64,000 nt of DNA from Thiobacillus denitrificans (GCA_020723405.1 DYIY01000016.1:1-64000); one strand, 5' to 3'; counted from the first letter of the stretch, positions 38,258 through 49,200 are shown. The notes: a model not told the origin generated them from the letters alone. Made by a program: numbers and translations.

Positions 38258-39110
38258 CCCTGACCATGCCGGCAAAGTAGCGGCGCACCCGGGCCTGATC
38301 GGGCTTGGGATACCAGCGCTCGGAAAGGGCCCGGTAGGCGGGTTTGTCCATCTCCTGGTCCAGCACCGCGTCGATCCGCGCGATCATGCCCCGCCCCCAG
38401 TCGTTGCCGGTGCAGGCCACGTGGGTGTACTGGTAGGGCGGCACCCCGCGGATCGGTCGGGTGTGTAACGCCATCCCGGCCCCCAGGGTTGCCGCCAGGA
38501 AGGCCGCCTCGTGGGGAAACATGATCAGGTAATCCAATTCACCCGCCAGCAACATGCGGAACAGAACCTCTCCGCTCAAGGCGCGCACCACCAGATGATG
38601 CTGGCCCTGGTGGCGGCTCAGGGCCCCATCCACCACCGGGGCGAAGGAGCGGCTCTGGGCCAGCCCACCCACCAGGTCCGGGCGATGAAACAGGGTTTCC
38701 ACGTCCAGGCTCGGCGCGGAACCGAAGCGGTGGGCCTTGTCCGGCAGATAGACCACCCGGTTGTCCAGGTGGGTGAGGGCCGGCCGGGAAATGGCCAGCT
38801 TGAGGGCCTGGGCCGGGGGAAGAAAAATGCCTGGCGTGCACATGGGGGTGCCTGCCAGGAATTCCGCCTTGCGGCGGGAAAAACTCATGGTTACCACCCG
38901 ATGTTCATATTCCGGCATGGCCGCCATCAGGGCCTGCAATTCACCGTCGAAGCTGCCGCTTCCGGCATGGGGGCCGGAGAGGATCTGGAAAGGGGGGAAG
39001 TCCAGGACGGCCCATACCAGAGTCGGCTTTGCCGAGACTGTCCCCGGGAAAAGAACCGGCAGGCAGATCAGGCACAGTCGCAACAGATGGGGGAGAAGCC
39101 GGGTTTTCAT
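38235..39110 (-). CDS. Periplasmic solute-binding-like protein (SBP_bac_3 fold)
   Basis: A 291-residue exported protein with a signal peptide (LLRLCLICLPVLFPGTVSA). It is followed by the mature start PTLVWAVLDFPPFQILSGPHAGSGSFDGELQALMAAMPEY, which reads like a family 3 amino-acid-type binding protein. There is no ABC permease nearby. It is the last gene of the long leftward operon, overlapping the response regulator stop by ATGA, so it more likely feeds a ligand signal to the operon's kinases than serves transport. AGGAGGGCGCC precedes the ATG. The ligand is unknown. Confidence 0.8.
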   Translation of the reverse strand: MKTRLLPHLLRLCLICLPVLFPGTVSAKPTLVWAVLDFPPFQILSGPHAGSGSFDGELQALMAAMPEYEHRVVTMSFSRRKAEFLAGTPMCTPGIFLPPAQALKLAISRPALTHLDNRVVYLPDKAHRFGSAPSLDVETLFHRPDLVGGLAQSRSFAPVVDGALSRHQGQHHLVVRALSGEVLFRMLLAGELDYLIMFPHEAAFLAATLGAGMALHTRPIRGVPPYQYTHVACTGNDWGRGMIARIDAVLDQEMDKPAYRALSERWYPKPDQARVRRYFAGMVRERAGPAR

Positions 39111-40561
39111 GGCGCCCTCCTGATGAATTCCGTGATGTCCTGGATCATGCCCGTCAGTCCCAGGATGCCGCCGTCCGGCCCCCGTTCCGGCCGGCCCCAG
39201 CAGCGTAACAGGCGCTCCTGGCCATCCGGGCGGCGGACCCGATACTCCACCTGGTGGAGCGTCCCCCGGGCCAGAGCTCCATCCAGGGAGGCCAGCAGGG
39301 CCGGCCGGTCTTCCGGATGGCACAGGCCGGCCAGGGTCTCGGGGCCCGCCGGCACCTCGGGCCCGATGCCCAGGATGTGGCGGACTTCCTCGTCCCAGAT
39401 GGCCTGCCGGCTGCCGGCGTCCAGGCTCCAGGTGCCGATGTGGGCCAGACGCTTCACGGTGTCCAGGCGGGTGCTCTGCTCCAGAAGGGCCCGGGACTGC
39501 TCATGGGCTTCCAATGCCCGGAACAGGATGTGTCCGGCGGTGCGCAGCAGGGCTTCCTCCTGGCCATCCCGTCCGCTGCGGGGCTGGGTGTGGCCGATGG
39601 CGAGGGCCCCGACCAATTGTCCACCAAGCTGGACAGGTACGATGCCCAGGCTGTGGTAGTGGCCGGCCAGACGCGCGCCCAGATCGGCCATTTCGGTGGG
39701 TAGGGCAGCCAGATCGGAAAATGCGCAGGCATCGTCCCGGACTAGCCGGACATGGATGGGCATGACCGTGGCCAGGGGTTGATGCTGGAATTGGGGCGTC
39801 ATGGACGGGACCCCGAAAGCCGTCCATTCGTGGGTCATGGAGTAGCTCTGCCAGCCGGGGTCCAGACGCAGCAAGGCGCAACCGTCGGCATCCAGGAGGC
39901 GTCCCAGGTGGGCCAGGCACCAGTGCACGGCGTCGTCGCAATCCTCGTAGCCGGTCAACTCCACCATGCGGGTGGCAATTTCGGCCAGAACCGCCTGCTG
40001 GAGGGTGCGCTGTTCCAATTCCCGGGTGCGTTCCCGAACCCTTTCCTCCATCCGGGCGGTGAGCAGTTCCAGGCGCCGCCGGGTCTCCCAGCTTTGGCAG
40101 AGGGTGCGGGCCAGTTGGAAGACCTCCTCCTGGTTGAAGGGTTTGCGCAACAGCACCACGTCATGGCCCAGGGCCGACTGCAAGGCATTCACGTCGTAAT
40201 CCGAGAAGGCCGTGGCGATGACCACGTACAAGGTCGGGTCCTGGGCGCGCAAGGCCACGGCCGTCCGCAGCCCGTCCCAGCCCGGCGGCATGCGCATGTC
40301 GATGAAGGCCACCTGGCAGGGTTCGCCCCGGGCAAGGGCCTGGCGGTGCAGGATCGCGGCGGTCTCGCCCTGGTCGGCTTCCAACACCTGGAATAGGCTG
40401 GTGGCCTCCGCCCGGGGGGGCTTGTTGCCGGCGATCAGGGCCTCCAGGGCACCCAGTTCGGAAGGCGGCGGCATGAGGATGTGGCGGTAGGTCTCCCGGA
40501 GGCTGGCATCGTCATCCACCACCAGAACGCGGTAAGGGCCGGGGCCGGCGATTTCGGTCAT
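39107..40561 (-). CDS. Response regulator with GAF and PAS domains
   Basis: This 484-residue protein has no DNA-binding or enzymatic output that I recognise. The receiver (about 10-165) carries VLVVDDDAS, phospho-acceptor Asp in VAFIDMRMPPGWDG, and LLRKPFNQEEV. Some 35 extra residues lie between the first helix and that strand. A coiled coil, a GAF domain (about 195-335) and a PAS domain (about 355-480) follow. The ATG at 40561 has GGAG six bases upstream and overlaps the stop of the kinase gene; an ATG four codons earlier lacks spacing. It is probably an intermediate receiver for the two kinases encoded upstream. Confidence 0.87.
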   Translation of the reverse strand: MTEIAGPGPYRVLVVDDDASLRETYRHILMPPPSELGALEALIAGNKPPRAEATSLFQVLEADQGETAAILHRQALARGEPCQVAFIDMRMPPGWDGLRTAVALRAQDPTLYVVIATAFSDYDVNALQSALGHDVVLLRKPFNQEEVFQLARTLCQSWETRRRLELLTARMEERVRERTRELEQRTLQQAVLAEIATRMVELTGYEDCDDAVHWCLAHLGRLLDADGCALLRLDPGWQSYSMTHEWTAFGVPSMTPQFQHQPLATVMPIHVRLVRDDACAFSDLAALPTEMADLGARLAGHYHSLGIVPVQLGGQLVGALAIGHTQPRSGRDGQEEALLRTAGHILFRALEAHEQSRALLEQSTRLDTVKRLAHIGTWSLDAGSRQAIWDEEVRHILGIGPEVPAGPETLAGLCHPEDRPALLASLDGALARGTLHQVEYRVRRPDGQERLLRCWGRPERGPDGGILGLTGMIQDITEFIRRAP

Positions 40562-43311
40562 CTGCTGCTCCATTCCTGTGGGGTGGGCCGCTCCCGGTCA
40601 GGGGGAACGGCGGGCAGTTCCAGGGTGAGACAGGCCCCCTGGCCGTCACCCGGGCTTTCCAGGCGGATCTCACCACCCATTTCCTGGACGAACAGGGCCG
40701 TGCCGTGCAGGCCGAATCCACTGCCCCGGGCCTTGGTGGAAAAGCCGAAGCGGAACACTTCCTGTTCCAGGCCGGGGGGCAGGCCGATGCCATTGTCGGT
40801 GACCTGGATCCGGCAACGCTGGGGCCCCAGCGGTCCGGCGAAGATGCGGATCAGGCCGCAGAATCCCGGATCCGGCGGCCTGGCCCGGATGGCTTCGTAG
40901 GCGTTCTTCAACACGTTGATCAGGGCTTGCAGCAAGCGGTTGCGCGACAATTGCAGGGGCGGCAGGCCAGGGGCCAGCTCCAGACTGACCCTGATGCCAT
41001 GGCGCTGCAAGGTGTCGTTCAGCATGGTCAGGGCATCGTTGAGACATTGGCCCGCATCAAACGGGGCTTCCCGGGTGGCCGGCAGGGAAGCGTCCTGTTG
41101 CAGGCGAACGATGTCGGCGATGTGCCGTACGCTGGCATTGATGCGCTGGCTGCGTTGGCTCAGGCCCCGCTGGCAAAGCCGCTGGATGGCCGACACCGCC
41201 TGGGTCTGGATGGCGATCAGGTGTTCGCTGTCCGTCCGGTTGAGGCCCTGGGGCGACAGGCTGGCGTTCACCTGGAACAGGTTGCGTTCCAGCAGGGCCC
41301 CCAGCCGGGCCAGTTCCTCGCCCGCCCGGCTCACGGCATTGGTGTCGTTGACCACTGCGGTGATGGCGTTGCCGATGTTGTGCAGGACCGACACGGCCAT
41401 TTCGGCCACGCCTGCCTGGAATGCGCCGTACCGGCCCAGTTCTTCCATCTGCCGGCGTTCGGTGACGTCCTGGACCGTGCCCACGCCGGACAGGGGGCTG
41501 CCGTCCTCCGCCCGTCGCACTTCCGCCAATTCCCGGACCCAGCGCACGCCACCCCCCGTCAGGATGCGGTGCTCCAGGTCGTAGGGGGCTCCCCCCAGGG
41601 CTGCCCGCCAGGCCTCTTCGACCCGTTGCCGGTCGTCCGGATGAACCAGGGCCAGGAAGTCTTCCATGGACAGGGGCGTCCCCTGGGGCAACCGGAACAG
41701 GCGATGGGTTTCCTCGGACCAGGTCAGCCGGTTGCCGGGGATGTCCAGGTGCCAACTGCCGGTGCGGGAGACGGCCTGGGCCCGGCGCAGGTTCGCCTCG
41801 CTTTCCCGCAGGGCGGCCAGGATGCGCGTCTGCTCGGTCAGGTCCCGGCAGATGCCGTACAGGCAGCGTGCCCCATTCCACTCGCCCGGAATGATCTGGG
41901 TGTCCACCTGGATCCGGGTTCCATCGGCCCGCAGCAGCGGCAAGGGACAAGGGGAATGGCGGCCGCTCAGCAGCCGGCCGATGGTCTGGTTCAACATAGG
42001 CCGAAACTCGGCCGGATGCAGGCCGGCAACGGGGGTGCCCAAGAGGGATGGGCCATGGCCCAGCATCCGCTGCACGGCCTTGTTGAAGTGCAGGATCTTT
42101 CCTTCCAGGTCCACCACGAAGATCATGTCGCCCAGGGAGTCCAGCAGCTTGTCCAGGTTGGCCCGCTGCCGTTGCGCATCCTCACGGGCCTGGAGCCGTT
42201 CCAGGGCCCGGGTGAACTGGCGGGTGAGGGTTTCCAGGGCGGTGAGGGTCCGGTGCGAAGTGCTGGGGCTGTGCTTGCTGGCCAGGTTGAGGCTGGCCAG
42301 GGGTTCACCTTCCACGAGAATGGGCAACACCACCAGGGCGTGGATTCCCTCGTCGCGCAGCAGGGGGCGGTCGATGAGGGACGGATCCGTGCAATGGGGC
42401 TGACAGGACGTGCAGGCGCACTGGAGGCGGCCCGCGCGGATCACCCGGGCCTGGGGGCTGTCCGGCGCCAGGTGCTGGGCCTGGGCGATGAAGGCCGGAC
42501 TCAGGCCTTGCTGCCGGCACAGCCGGTAGCCGCCGTCCGCTTCCCGCCAGTAGAGGCCGCCGCCGTCCAGGTCGGGCAGTTTCAGGGCGGTGTCCAGGAT
42601 GGCCGAGAGCAGGGTTTCCCGCTCCGGATCGTCCACCAGCAGGCCGGCGAACTCGTGTTGCAGGGCCAGGAACCGTTCCGCCCGCTGGCGTTCGGTGACG
42701 TCATGGGCCAGACCCAACACGCCCAGCAGGCGGCCATCCTTGTCATACATCGGCGTCCGGGTGGTTTCCAGCAATTCCTGATGGCCGTCGGCAAAGGTCA
42801 GCATCCGTTCGTCCCTGACGGGGTGCCCCAGTTGCGCCGCCTTCTGCTCTTCGGCGCGGAACTGCTCCGCCATCTCCGCCGGCAGGAAATCCTGATCCCG
42901 GCGGCCGATGAGCTCCGCTTCCCCCTTGCCGAAGAGGGCCTCGAAGCGCGGGTTGCAGCCCTGGTAGGCGCCCTGGGCATCCTTCAGCCAGAGCAGGTCG
43001 GGCAGGGTTTCGAACAGGGTGCGCAGTTGCCTGCGCTCCAGATCCAGTTGCCCGGCGCTGGCCCGGGCCGTCCGGTTGGCCTCGGCCAGACGCCGGTTGG
43101 CGCGGAAGAGCAGCAGAAGCAGTCCGGGAACCATGACGCCGGCCAGGATGGCCAGGCCCACCCCGAAGGGATGGCCGGCCCACAGGGCGTTCCAGGCCGT
43201 GGCATGGCCGGCGTTGGCCAGGGCCGGGCCGGGCAGGCTGATGGCAAACAGGCCGATGCCGACCCGGCATGGGGCCAGCAGGGGTGTGGGCCGGGCGGGC
43301 AGCATGGTCAC
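40558..43311 (-). CDS. PAS/GAF sensor histidine kinase with HNxGN H-box
   Basis: This 917-residue protein has an N-terminal hydrophobic stretch and a TM at about 48-70. PAS domains are near 95-215, 385-500 and 505-625, and a GAF-like domain near 220-375 contains a cysteine-rich loop (CACTSCQPHC). The kinase core has His644 in VSVLHNIGNAITAVVND. N-box is LINVLKNAYEAIR, G1 DNGIGLP, F-box FRFGFSTK and G2 GSGFGLHGTALFVQ. The core is clearly paralogous to that of the kinase upstream. ATGA overlaps link it to both neighbours. The Cys loop could bind a metal; that is a guess. Confidence 0.9.
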   Translation of the reverse strand: MTMLPARPTPLLAPCRVGIGLFAISLPGPALANAGHATAWNALWAGHPFGVGLAILAGVMVPGLLLLLFRANRRLAEANRTARASAGQLDLERRQLRTLFETLPDLLWLKDAQGAYQGCNPRFEALFGKGEAELIGRRDQDFLPAEMAEQFRAEEQKAAQLGHPVRDERMLTFADGHQELLETTRTPMYDKDGRLLGVLGLAHDVTERQRAERFLALQHEFAGLLVDDPERETLLSAILDTALKLPDLDGGGLYWREADGGYRLCRQQGLSPAFIAQAQHLAPDSPQARVIRAGRLQCACTSCQPHCTDPSLIDRPLLRDEGIHALVVLPILVEGEPLASLNLASKHSPSTSHRTLTALETLTRQFTRALERLQAREDAQRQRANLDKLLDSLGDMIFVVDLEGKILHFNKAVQRMLGHGPSLLGTPVAGLHPAEFRPMLNQTIGRLLSGRHSPCPLPLLRADGTRIQVDTQIIPGEWNGARCLYGICRDLTEQTRILAALRESEANLRRAQAVSRTGSWHLDIPGNRLTWSEETHRLFRLPQGTPLSMEDFLALVHPDDRQRVEEAWRAALGGAPYDLEHRILTGGGVRWVRELAEVRRAEDGSPLSGVGTVQDVTERRQMEELGRYGAFQAGVAEMAVSVLHNIGNAITAVVNDTNAVSRAGEELARLGALLERNLFQVNASLSPQGLNRTDSEHLIAIQTQAVSAIQRLCQRGLSQRSQRINASVRHIADIVRLQQDASLPATREAPFDAGQCLNDALTMLNDTLQRHGIRVSLELAPGLPPLQLSRNRLLQALINVLKNAYEAIRARPPDPGFCGLIRIFAGPLGPQRCRIQVTDNGIGLPPGLEQEVFRFGFSTKARGSGFGLHGTALFVQEMGGEIRLESPGDGQGACLTLELPAVPPDRERPTPQEWSSR

Positions 43312-45353
43312 GGCGTCTCGGATGCGGGCGGGGCAGCGGAGGGCGGGCCGTCCCGATCCCCCCCCCCGGCCATGGCCGAACCCCCCGGCTGCGGGCTGAA
43401 GTGGCGGGGCAGTTCCATGCTCAGGATGGCGCCCTGACCGGTGCCCTGGCCTTCCAGGCGGATCGTGCCGCCGATTTCCTGGACGAACAGGGCGGTGGCG
43501 TGCAACCCGAAGCCATGCCCGTCCGGCTTGCTGGAGTAACCGTACTTGAAGAGACGGGTCTGTTGTTCCGCGGTGATGCCCATGCCGTTGTCGCTCACCG
43601 TGAGCCGCAGGCGATCTGGTCCCAAGGGCTCCACCCGCAACCGGATGCGGCCGCCGGCATGGCCTGCGGCCTGGTGCTGGCGGATGGACTCGTAGGCGTT
43701 CTTCAATACGTTGATCAGGGCCTGGAGCAACTGGTTGCGGGGCAGGGTGACCGTGCCGGGGTCGGCGGGCAGGTCCACTTCGACGGCAATGCCATGGTGG
43801 CGCAGGGTCTCGCCCAGCATGGCCAGGGCATCCTGGATGGCGTTGCCCAGGTCGAAGGTGCTGGCGCTGGCGCTGGGCAGGGCCGCGCTTTGCTGGATGC
43901 GGATGATGTCGGCGATGTGGCGCACGCTGGCGGCGATGCGCCGGCCCCGGTCGGCCAGTCGCTTGCCGCCGATCTGTTCGATGGCCGTGGCCGCTTCCCG
44001 CTGGACCGCCAGCAGTCGCGGCATCTCATCGGCCAGCTCGCCGCCGTTGGCCAGGCGCGCCTCACTGTCCCGGGCGCTCTGGCGCAACAGATCGGCCAAC
44101 CGGGCCAGGTCGTCGCCGCACTGGCGCAGATTGTCCGCATCCCCCGACACGGAGGTGATGGCGTTGCCCACGTTATGCAGGACCGAGACCCCCATCTCCG
44201 CCACGCCGGCCTGGAAGGCCGCATAACGCTGGAGATCCTCGCTGCGCTTGCGGGCGGTGATGTCCCGTCCCACCCCCAGCACGCCCACCAGGTTGCCGGC
44301 CCCGTCGCGCAGGGGGGTCTTGATGGTTTCCAGCAGTTCCCGGTGCCCATCGTCGGCGAAGGTGACCCATTCCTCGTTGATGCTCGGGGCCCCCCGGCTG
44401 ACCGCCAATCGGTCATGGGCACGGAAGGCATCAGCCGTTTCCCGGCTGACGAAATCGTAGTCGGTATGGCCCACGATGCGTGCCTCGGTGGCGCCGAAGA
44501 ATTTTTCGAAGCGGGGATTGCAGGCCAGATAGACCCCTGCCGGATCCTTCAGCCAGACCAGGTCGGGCAGGGTGTTGACCAGGGTGCGCAGGCGGTTTTC
44601 CCGCTCTGCCAGTTCCCGGCTGGTCTTGGCCAGGTCCTCGTCGCGGTGGTCCAGGGCATCCAGCATGGCGTTGAAGTCCCGGGCCAGGATGGCCGCTTCG
44701 TCATGGCCCAGGTCGGGCACCCGGCGGTCGCGCACGCCCTCGCTGATGCCATCTGCCACGGCGCGGATGGCGTAGAGCTTGCGGGTGAGCCGATTGCCCA
44801 GCCAGAGGGCCAGCAGGGAGCCCAGCAGGATGGCGGCCAGGGCGTAGAGGATGCCTTCAATGACCAGTTGCCGGGCCTGGGCATTGGCCTGGGACTGGCC
44901 GATGCCTACCCGGGCCCAGCCGATTTCCCGCCCCCCCAGGGTCATCGGGTAGGCCAGATCCACCAGGGCGGCGTTCCGGTTGAGCAGGGTCATCTCCAGG
45001 ATGGCCGGCAGATCGGTGACGAAGCTGCCCACCCGGGTGGGCTGGCTGTGGGCCAGAACCTGCCCCTGCCGGTCGGTGAACAGGGCGAAAGCCAGTTCCG
45101 GATAGTCCCGTTGCGCTTCCACGATCTCCTGCAGGCCGGCCAGATCCCGGGCCGCCAGCCATACCGCGCCGGAGACGGCCAGGGAGTGGGCCAGGGCCTG
45201 GGCCTGTTCTTCCTGGCGTTCCAGCAGCCGCTCCTGCTGGCGCTGGGTGAGATCCCAGACGAACAGGCTCATGAGCAGCGCATGGACCAGGGCCACCCCC
45301 AGGATGAGCTGGGCGCGCACCCCGGACAGCCTGGGGACGGCCGGGAATTTCAT
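43308..45353 (-). CDS. Membrane sensor histidine kinase with PAS domain and HNxGN H-box
   Basis: This 681-residue kinase has TM1 at about 15-35, a periplasmic or extracytoplasmic domain of some 130 residues, and TM2 at about 165-190. A HAMP segment (NRLTRKLYAIRAVADGISEG) and one PAS domain (about 245-365) follow. The core carries His393 in GVSVLHNVGNAITSVSGD, N-box LINVLKNAYESIR, G1 SDNGMGI, F-box FKYGYSSK and G2 GHGFGLHATALFVQEIGG. The ATG at 45353 has GAGGA seven bases upstream; the open frame before it belongs to overlap with the PhnD-like gene. It ends with a Pro/Ala/Gly-rich tail. Together with the PhnD-like lipoprotein it may form a sensing unit. Confidence 0.9.
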   Translation of the reverse strand: MKFPAVPRLSGVRAQLILGVALVHALLMSLFVWDLTQRQQERLLERQEEQAQALAHSLAVSGAVWLAARDLAGLQEIVEAQRDYPELAFALFTDRQGQVLAHSQPTRVGSFVTDLPAILEMTLLNRNAALVDLAYPMTLGGREIGWARVGIGQSQANAQARQLVIEGILYALAAILLGSLLALWLGNRLTRKLYAIRAVADGISEGVRDRRVPDLGHDEAAILARDFNAMLDALDHRDEDLAKTSRELAERENRLRTLVNTLPDLVWLKDPAGVYLACNPRFEKFFGATEARIVGHTDYDFVSRETADAFRAHDRLAVSRGAPSINEEWVTFADDGHRELLETIKTPLRDGAGNLVGVLGVGRDITARKRSEDLQRYAAFQAGVAEMGVSVLHNVGNAITSVSGDADNLRQCGDDLARLADLLRQSARDSEARLANGGELADEMPRLLAVQREAATAIEQIGGKRLADRGRRIAASVRHIADIIRIQQSAALPSASASTFDLGNAIQDALAMLGETLRHHGIAVEVDLPADPGTVTLPRNQLLQALINVLKNAYESIRQHQAAGHAGGRIRLRVEPLGPDRLRLTVSDNGMGITAEQQTRLFKYGYSSKPDGHGFGLHATALFVQEIGGTIRLEGQGTGQGAILSMELPRHFSPQPGGSAMAGGGDRDGPPSAAPPASETP

Positions 45354-45363
45354 GGCCGCGTCC

Positions 45364-46299
45364 TCATGGCTTTTCCACTTTGCGCACCCGGGCCTCGAAA
45401 CGGGCGACGAAGGCCCGCACCCGGTCGTAGTCGGCGTTGGATGCCGGGTGGAAACGGGCGGTCTCCATGCCGGCCAGGATGCGCCGGCCCGCTTCGCTGT
45501 CCTGAAGGGCCAGCAGCCGGTCACGGATGCGCCCGCGCAGCTCGACGGGCAGATCCCGGCGGGCCATGAAGGCGTTGTTCATGAGGGGTGGCGTCTCCCA
45601 GATGACCTGGAGTTCCGCAGCCTTCTCGGGGTACTGGCGGACAAAGGCGCGCCAGGGCGGCGGCCAGGTGACGCCGGCATCGGCCTGGCCCAGATAGGCA
45701 TTCATGATGGCCGACTCCTGGGAGCCCACGTAGCGGTTCACCAGATCCCGGTTCACGTCCAGGCCCGCCTGGCTGAGATACCACTGGGGCATGATGCAGG
45801 CCGCCAGGGCGGTGGGCGAGGGGTAGGCCAGGGTCCGGCCCTTCAGGTCCGCCGGCGTGCGGATGGGGCTGCCGCGGCGCACGACGAGTATGCCCTTGAA
45901 GTCTTCCGCATCGCCGGCCATGGCCAGCACGGTGTAGCCCGAATCCATGGCCTGGAGGGCCTGCCAGGGGTTGGGGAGCAGGAGATCCGGTCCGCCGGTG
46001 CGCAGTTTGCGTTCGAAATCGGCGTAATCCCGGGAGGCTTCCACTTCGAAACGGGCGCCGGGAATGCCGTCCGCCAGATAGTCGGCCAGGGGTTGATAGG
46101 CTTGCAACAGGCGCGCCGGGTTGTGCAGGGGGTGCACCGCCAGGCGATAAATCCGGGTTTGCTGCTGGGCCGGGGCTTCCCCGTAGCGGGGCCCTGCGGA
46201 GTGCGGGGCCTTGTCACAACCGGCCAGCAGCAGGGTGCCCAGCCAGAGCAGCCAGACCCAGGCACGCCACCTTGCGCCTTTGGGATGCCGGTCAGCCAT
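45364..46299 (-). CDS. PhnD-like periplasmic binding lipoprotein
   Basis: This 311-residue protein has a lipoprotein signal ending LLLAGC (Cys28 would be lipidated). The rest reads as a phosphate/phosphonate-type (PhnD) binding protein: RIYRLAVHPLHNPARLLQAYQPLADYLADGIPGARFEVEASRDYADFERKLRTGGPDLLLPNPW and LKGRTLAYPSPTALAACIMPQWYL. There are no transporter genes. It lies ten bases before a membrane histidine kinase and overlaps the giant EAL gene by eight bases. I infer a ligand-sensing role; the ligand class cannot be read from the sequence. Confidence 0.87.
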   Translation of the reverse strand: MADRHPKGARWRAWVWLLWLGTLLLAGCDKAPHSAGPRYGEAPAQQQTRIYRLAVHPLHNPARLLQAYQPLADYLADGIPGARFEVEASRDYADFERKLRTGGPDLLLPNPWQALQAMDSGYTVLAMAGDAEDFKGILVVRRGSPIRTPADLKGRTLAYPSPTALAACIMPQWYLSQAGLDVNRDLVNRYVGSQESAIMNAYLGQADAGVTWPPPWRAFVRQYPEKAAELQVIWETPPLMNNAFMARRDLPVELRGRIRDRLLALQDSEAGRRILAGMETARFHPASNADYDRVRAFVARFEARVRKVEKP

Positions 46300-49200
46300 G
46301 TCGTTCCTCCTGGAGAATGCCGCGCAGGGTGGCCAGCAGGGTGTCCGGCAGCACCGGTTTGATGAGGAAGGCGCGGATGCCCGCCTGGTTCACCGCTTCC
46401 ATGACCACCCGGTGGTCGGTGGAGGCGGAGGCCATGACCCGGGGCACGTCGGGGAAGAGTTGCAGCATGCGCGTCAGGATCTCCACGCCGGTGGTCTGGG
46501 CCAGATAGTGGTCGGCCATGATCAGGTCGATGCGTTCCCGGCCCATGACGTCCAGTACCCCGGGCAGATCTTCGGCGACGAAGACCCGATAGCCCGCGTC
46601 CTCCAGGATCATGGTCAGGCGTTCCGCTTCCAGGGCCTCGTCCTCCACCACCAGGACGTTCCGGCTGATGGCTTCCCTGGGGTCCCGCCGGGGACGCAGG
46701 TCCCGGCGTTCCATGACCAGGGTTTCCACGTCTTCCGGGTTGGCCGGCCGGCCGAGCAGGTAGCCTTGCACCTGGTCGCAGCCGTAGCGGGCCATGAAGC
46801 GCAACTGGGGTTCCGTCTCCACGCCCTCGGCCAGCACGCGCATGCCCAGGTTATGGGCCAGGGAGATGGTGGAGCGGACGATGGCCGCGTCCTCCGGATC
46901 CCGGGTGACGTTGCGCGTGAAGATCTGATCGATCTTCAGCACGTCGAAGGGGTAGTGCTTCAGGTAGCCCAGGCTGGAGTAGCCGGTGCCGAAGTCGTCC
47001 AAGGCCAGGCGCACGCCCTTGCGTTTGATGTCGCGGAGGTGGCGGGCGGCGGCTTCAGGGTTCTTGAGCAGGGAGGATTCCAGCACTTCCAGTTCCAGCA
47101 GTTCCGGGGGCAGGGCGCTTTCCTCCAGGGCCGCCGTCACGTCATCCAGGAGATGCCCCGAGGTGACGTGGTCGGAGAAGATGTTCACGGCGACGCGCAT
47201 GGGATGTTGCCGGTCCAGCCAGATGCGGGCCTGGCGGCAGGCCTGGCGGAGTACCCAGCGGCTCACCGGTTCGGCCAGATCGGTGCCCTCCACCACCTGG
47301 ATGAACTGGGCCGGGGGGATCATCCGGCCCTCGCGCCGCCAGCGGATCAGGGCTTCGGCGGCCACGGCGCGGCCATGCATCACATCGATCTGGGCTTGGT
47401 AGAGGAGGATGAATTCGTCCCGTTCGAGTGCAAGGCGCAGGGCGGTCTCGGTCTCGAACCAATCCACTGCGGCCCGGGCGTGTTCCCGGTCATAGAAGCG
47501 GGCCTGGCCGCCCCGTTCTGCCTTGGCCCCGCGCATGGCGTCCTCGGCGGCGTGGAGCAGGGCGGCCGCGTCCCGCGCATCGGCCGGATACAGGGCGATG
47601 CCGATGGAGGCGGTGAGGGTCGCGCTGCGGCCGCCCTGGTCCACGGTGATGGGCTGGCGCAGGGCGGCGGTCAGGGTGTCGGCCACGGCCTTGATCTCCC
47701 GGTCGTCGTGCATGCCCGGGGCCAGGACCAGGAAGCGGTCGGAATCCAGCCGGCCCAGTTGGCAGCCTTCCGGCAGGCATTCCCGCCAGCGGCGGGCCAC
47801 TTCTGCCAGCACCAGGTCTCCGGCGGGCCGCCCCAGGGTCTCATTGAGTTGGGCGAAGCGGTCCAGATTGAGGAGCAGCAGGGCGATGCTGCTGCCCTCC
47901 TGGCCGCCGGCCTGGAGGGCGCTGGCGGTCTTTTCGAGCATGAGCCTGGCATTGGGCAGGCGGGTCAGCACGTCGAAGTGGGTGGCCTGTTCCAGGCGCG
48001 CTTCGGCCTGGCGCCGCTCGCTGATGTCCTGCACGGTCCCGCGCAGGCGCAGCACGTGGCCCTGGCCGTCCCGTTCGGCCTGGCCCGTATGCCAGAGGTG
48101 GCGCACGGCACCGTCGGGCCGCAGGATGCGCACTTCGTGCTGGTAGGCCAGGCCGCGTTGGATGGCACCTTGCACGTCGGCTTCGAACAGGGGGAAATCG
48201 TCGGGGTGGAGGATGGCCCGGTGGCCGGCGAAATTGGGGGGAGGCAGGGCCGGGTCCAGCCCCAGCATGTCGTACACCCCCTCCGACCAGGTGACCCGGT
48301 CGCCTGGCACGTCATATTCCCAGTACCCCATCCTGGCCATGCGCTGGGCTTCCAGCAATCGGGCGTTGGTCATGGTCAGGGCTTCCTCGGCCCGCTTGCG
48401 TTCCACCACGTCCATCACCAGGGTGGCGATCTGGCTGACCACCTCTACATCGTCGCCGTCGTAGTCGCTGGACTTGTTGCCCACCCCCAGTACGGCCACC
48501 ACCCGGTCGCCGCGCAGGATGGGCACCACCAGTTCCCGGAGCACCGCAGCATGGCCTTCCGGCAGCCCCTTGCGGTTGGCCAGGTTGGGGTAGTCGTTGT
48601 GGATCAGCACCCGCCTTTCCCGCACGCTGTCGGCCCACACGCCGGCCTGGCTGACCGGGTAATGCAGGCCCTTGCCCGCCATCGTGCACATGTGGCGCAA
48701 GGTGTTGGCAGACCAGGCCTGGAGGGCGAGGGTTTCCTGGTCCGGGTCCACGAAATGGAAGAAGCCGATGGTGCTGCCGGTGAACTGTTCGGCGGCATCC
48801 AGACCGCCTTGCATCAATTCGTCCACCCCGGCAGTAAGGGCCAGATCCGACAGGCGCAGACGGGTGCGCAACAGGGCGTCGGCCCGGTTCCGCTTGCCCA
48901 CGTCGCGGAGGAATACGAAGAACAACCCCCCCTCGATGGGGGCGAAGCTGGCGTTGACCTCCACCCGCCACAGGCTGCCGTCCCGGGCCCGGTGGACGGT
49001 CTCGAACAGGACGCTGCCGGCGGCTTTCGCCTGCTCCCGGCGAGCCGCCATGGCCGTTGTGGACTCCTGGGTTTCCAATGCGGACAGGGACATGGCCAGC
49101 AGTTCTTCCCGGCTGTAGCCGGAGCGGCGGCAGTAGGCTTCGTTCACTTCCAGCAGGCGGCCGGCCTGGTCCAACACCCAGAAGCCGTCCGCCGAAGTCT

